Source of the DNA: Armatimonadota bacterium
GTDB lineage: Bacteria; Sysuimicrobiota; Sysuimicrobiia; Sysuimicrobiales; JACQTN01
Assembly (NCBI GenBank): GCA_016210785.1
Contig: JACQTN010000029.1
Location: 1 to 5,278, forward strand
Reading direction: 5' to 3'
DNA length: 5,278 nucleotides
Each line of letters begins with the position of its first letter. The first letter of the stretch is position 1. Shown here piece by piece: positions 4,538 through 5,278 of this stretch. Under the pieces are notes generated by a model. That model saw only the letters and a program-made list of their open reading frames with translations. It had not been told where the DNA came from and searched no databases. The position numbers and the translations under genes are program-made.

Positions 4538-5278
4538 CTACTTCCCCCGGAACGGCTCGTACCAGGTCGCCAGGCCGCGGTGGACAATGTCGCCGACCTG
4601 CGCCGGCGTCAGCTTGTCCGACATCATCCCCTGCAGCGCGCTCTGGATCAGCGTAGACCCGGTGGGCGCCTGCCACCGGAAGCCCACCAGCATCACGTAG
4701 GGCGTGGAGTGCTGATCCCACTGCTGCACCTTCCGCAGCAGCGGGTCCTTGATCTGCACGCCGGGCACCGCGGAGAGCTGCTTGAGCTTGTCGTGGAACA
4801 TCTGCCCGAACTCCCGCGTGGCGGTCCACCGGATGAACTTGACCGCGGCGTCCGGGTGGCGGGTCTTCGCGTTGATCCCGTAGTTCCCGTCGGCGTAGTT
4901 GGAGACGACCGGCACATCACCGGCCTTGGCCGCCGGGCCGCGCATGATGTCCATCTTCAAATTGGGGTTCTGCTTCTCGAAAAAGCCCAGTTCCCAGATG
5001 CCGCCGACGAACATCGCCGCCTGCTCGTTGATGAAGACTTGCTGCATGTCGGCGTAGCCGACGCCCATGAAGCCCGGCGGCAGGTACGGCCGCACCTCCA
5101 GCAGCCTCCCGAGGGCATTGGTGAAGCGCGGGTCCTTGAAGGTGGTGTCGCCGCGCATCACCTTGTTGAAGAAGTCGTTCCCGCCGTAGAAGCTGGGGGC
5201 GAGCACGCCCATCGCCACCTCGAGCGTCCACCCCTCCTTGCCGCCGTTGGCCAGCGCGATGACGCCCCGGTCCTTGAG
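4538..5278 (-). CDS. ABC transporter extracellular solute-binding protein, family 1 (N-terminus outside window)
   Basis: Substrate-binding component of an ABC importer, most likely for a sugar or sugar-like compound, acting outside the membrane. The frame is open to the right edge, so the 246 visible residues lack the signal peptide and first lobe start. From the edge the sequence reads LKDRGVIALANGGKEGWTLE, where GGKEGW (12-17) is a typical ligand-pocket segment. Further on, QQVFINEQAAMFVGGIWELGFF (79-100) is the family hallmark (a short F.NG.AAM...G.W pattern). ADGNYGINAKTRHPDAAVKFIRW (129-151) is the hinge and second-lobe block around the usual conserved Pro/Asp-Ala. The C-terminus TWYEPFRGK ends at a TAG at 4538-4540. 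The gene converges on the insertion sequence and is not disrupted by it. Permease genes, if present, are not in the window. The substrate cannot be named. Confidence 0.88.
   Translation of the reverse strand, partial: LKDRGVIALANGGKEGWTLEVAMGVLAPSFYGGNDFFNKVMRGDTTFKDPRFTNALGRLLEVRPYLPPGFMGVGYADMQQVFINEQAAMFVGGIWELGFFEKQNPNLKMDIMRGPAAKAGDVPVVSNYADGNYGINAKTRHPDAAVKFIRWTATREFGQMFHDKLKQLSAVPGVQIKDPLLRKVQQWDQHSTPYVMLVGFRWQAPTGSTLIQSALQGMMSDKLTPAQVGDIVHRGLATWYEPFRGK

Overview
This is a high-GC bacterial chromosome segment. It carries a housekeeping cluster on the + strand, a complete IS110-family insertion sequence, and the 3' part of a sugar-type ABC transporter substrate-binding protein gene on the - strand. 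The order TraR/DksA zinc-finger protein, lspA, lgt, rluD resembles clusters seen in many Firmicutes-like and other Terrabacteria lineages. The sequence alone does not fix a phylum, and that placement is only an impression.

Layout. 1-345: 3' part of a TraR/DksA-type zinc-finger gene. 294-788: lspA (signal peptidase II), overlapping it. 934-1710: lgt-like gene (prolipoprotein diacylglyceryl transferase). Lgt and LspA are consecutive enzymes of lipoprotein maturation. 1711-1903: short gap with a dispersed palindromic repeat. 1904-2845: RluD-type pseudouridine synthase. 2846-3036: cluster of REP-like hairpins of the CCCTCTCCC/GGGAGAGGG type. 3037-4486: the IS110-family element. 4487-4537: remainder of the interrupted hairpin. 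4538-5278: solute-binding protein gene, running off the right edge.

The most interesting object is the insertion sequence. Its boundaries can be read from the DNA. A CT dinucleotide lies at both ends (3035-3036 and 4485-4486), and removing the element restores a perfect 11-bp REP-like hairpin. The 220 bases between the left end and the transposase fold on paper into two large stem-loops with the architecture of an IS110 bridge RNA. The first loop carries segments matching the left and right flanks of the insertion site. The second carries segments matching the right and left ends of the element itself. Joining the two ends in a circle would place a perfect TTGACA at 17 bp from CAAAAT, giving a promoter that would read the bridge RNA. 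The element therefore looks intact and possibly active, with repeat hairpins as its natural target.

Other points of note: the Lgt-like protein has Met where the family's essential signature arginine is expected, and a repeat-like hairpin lies over the first codons of rluD.
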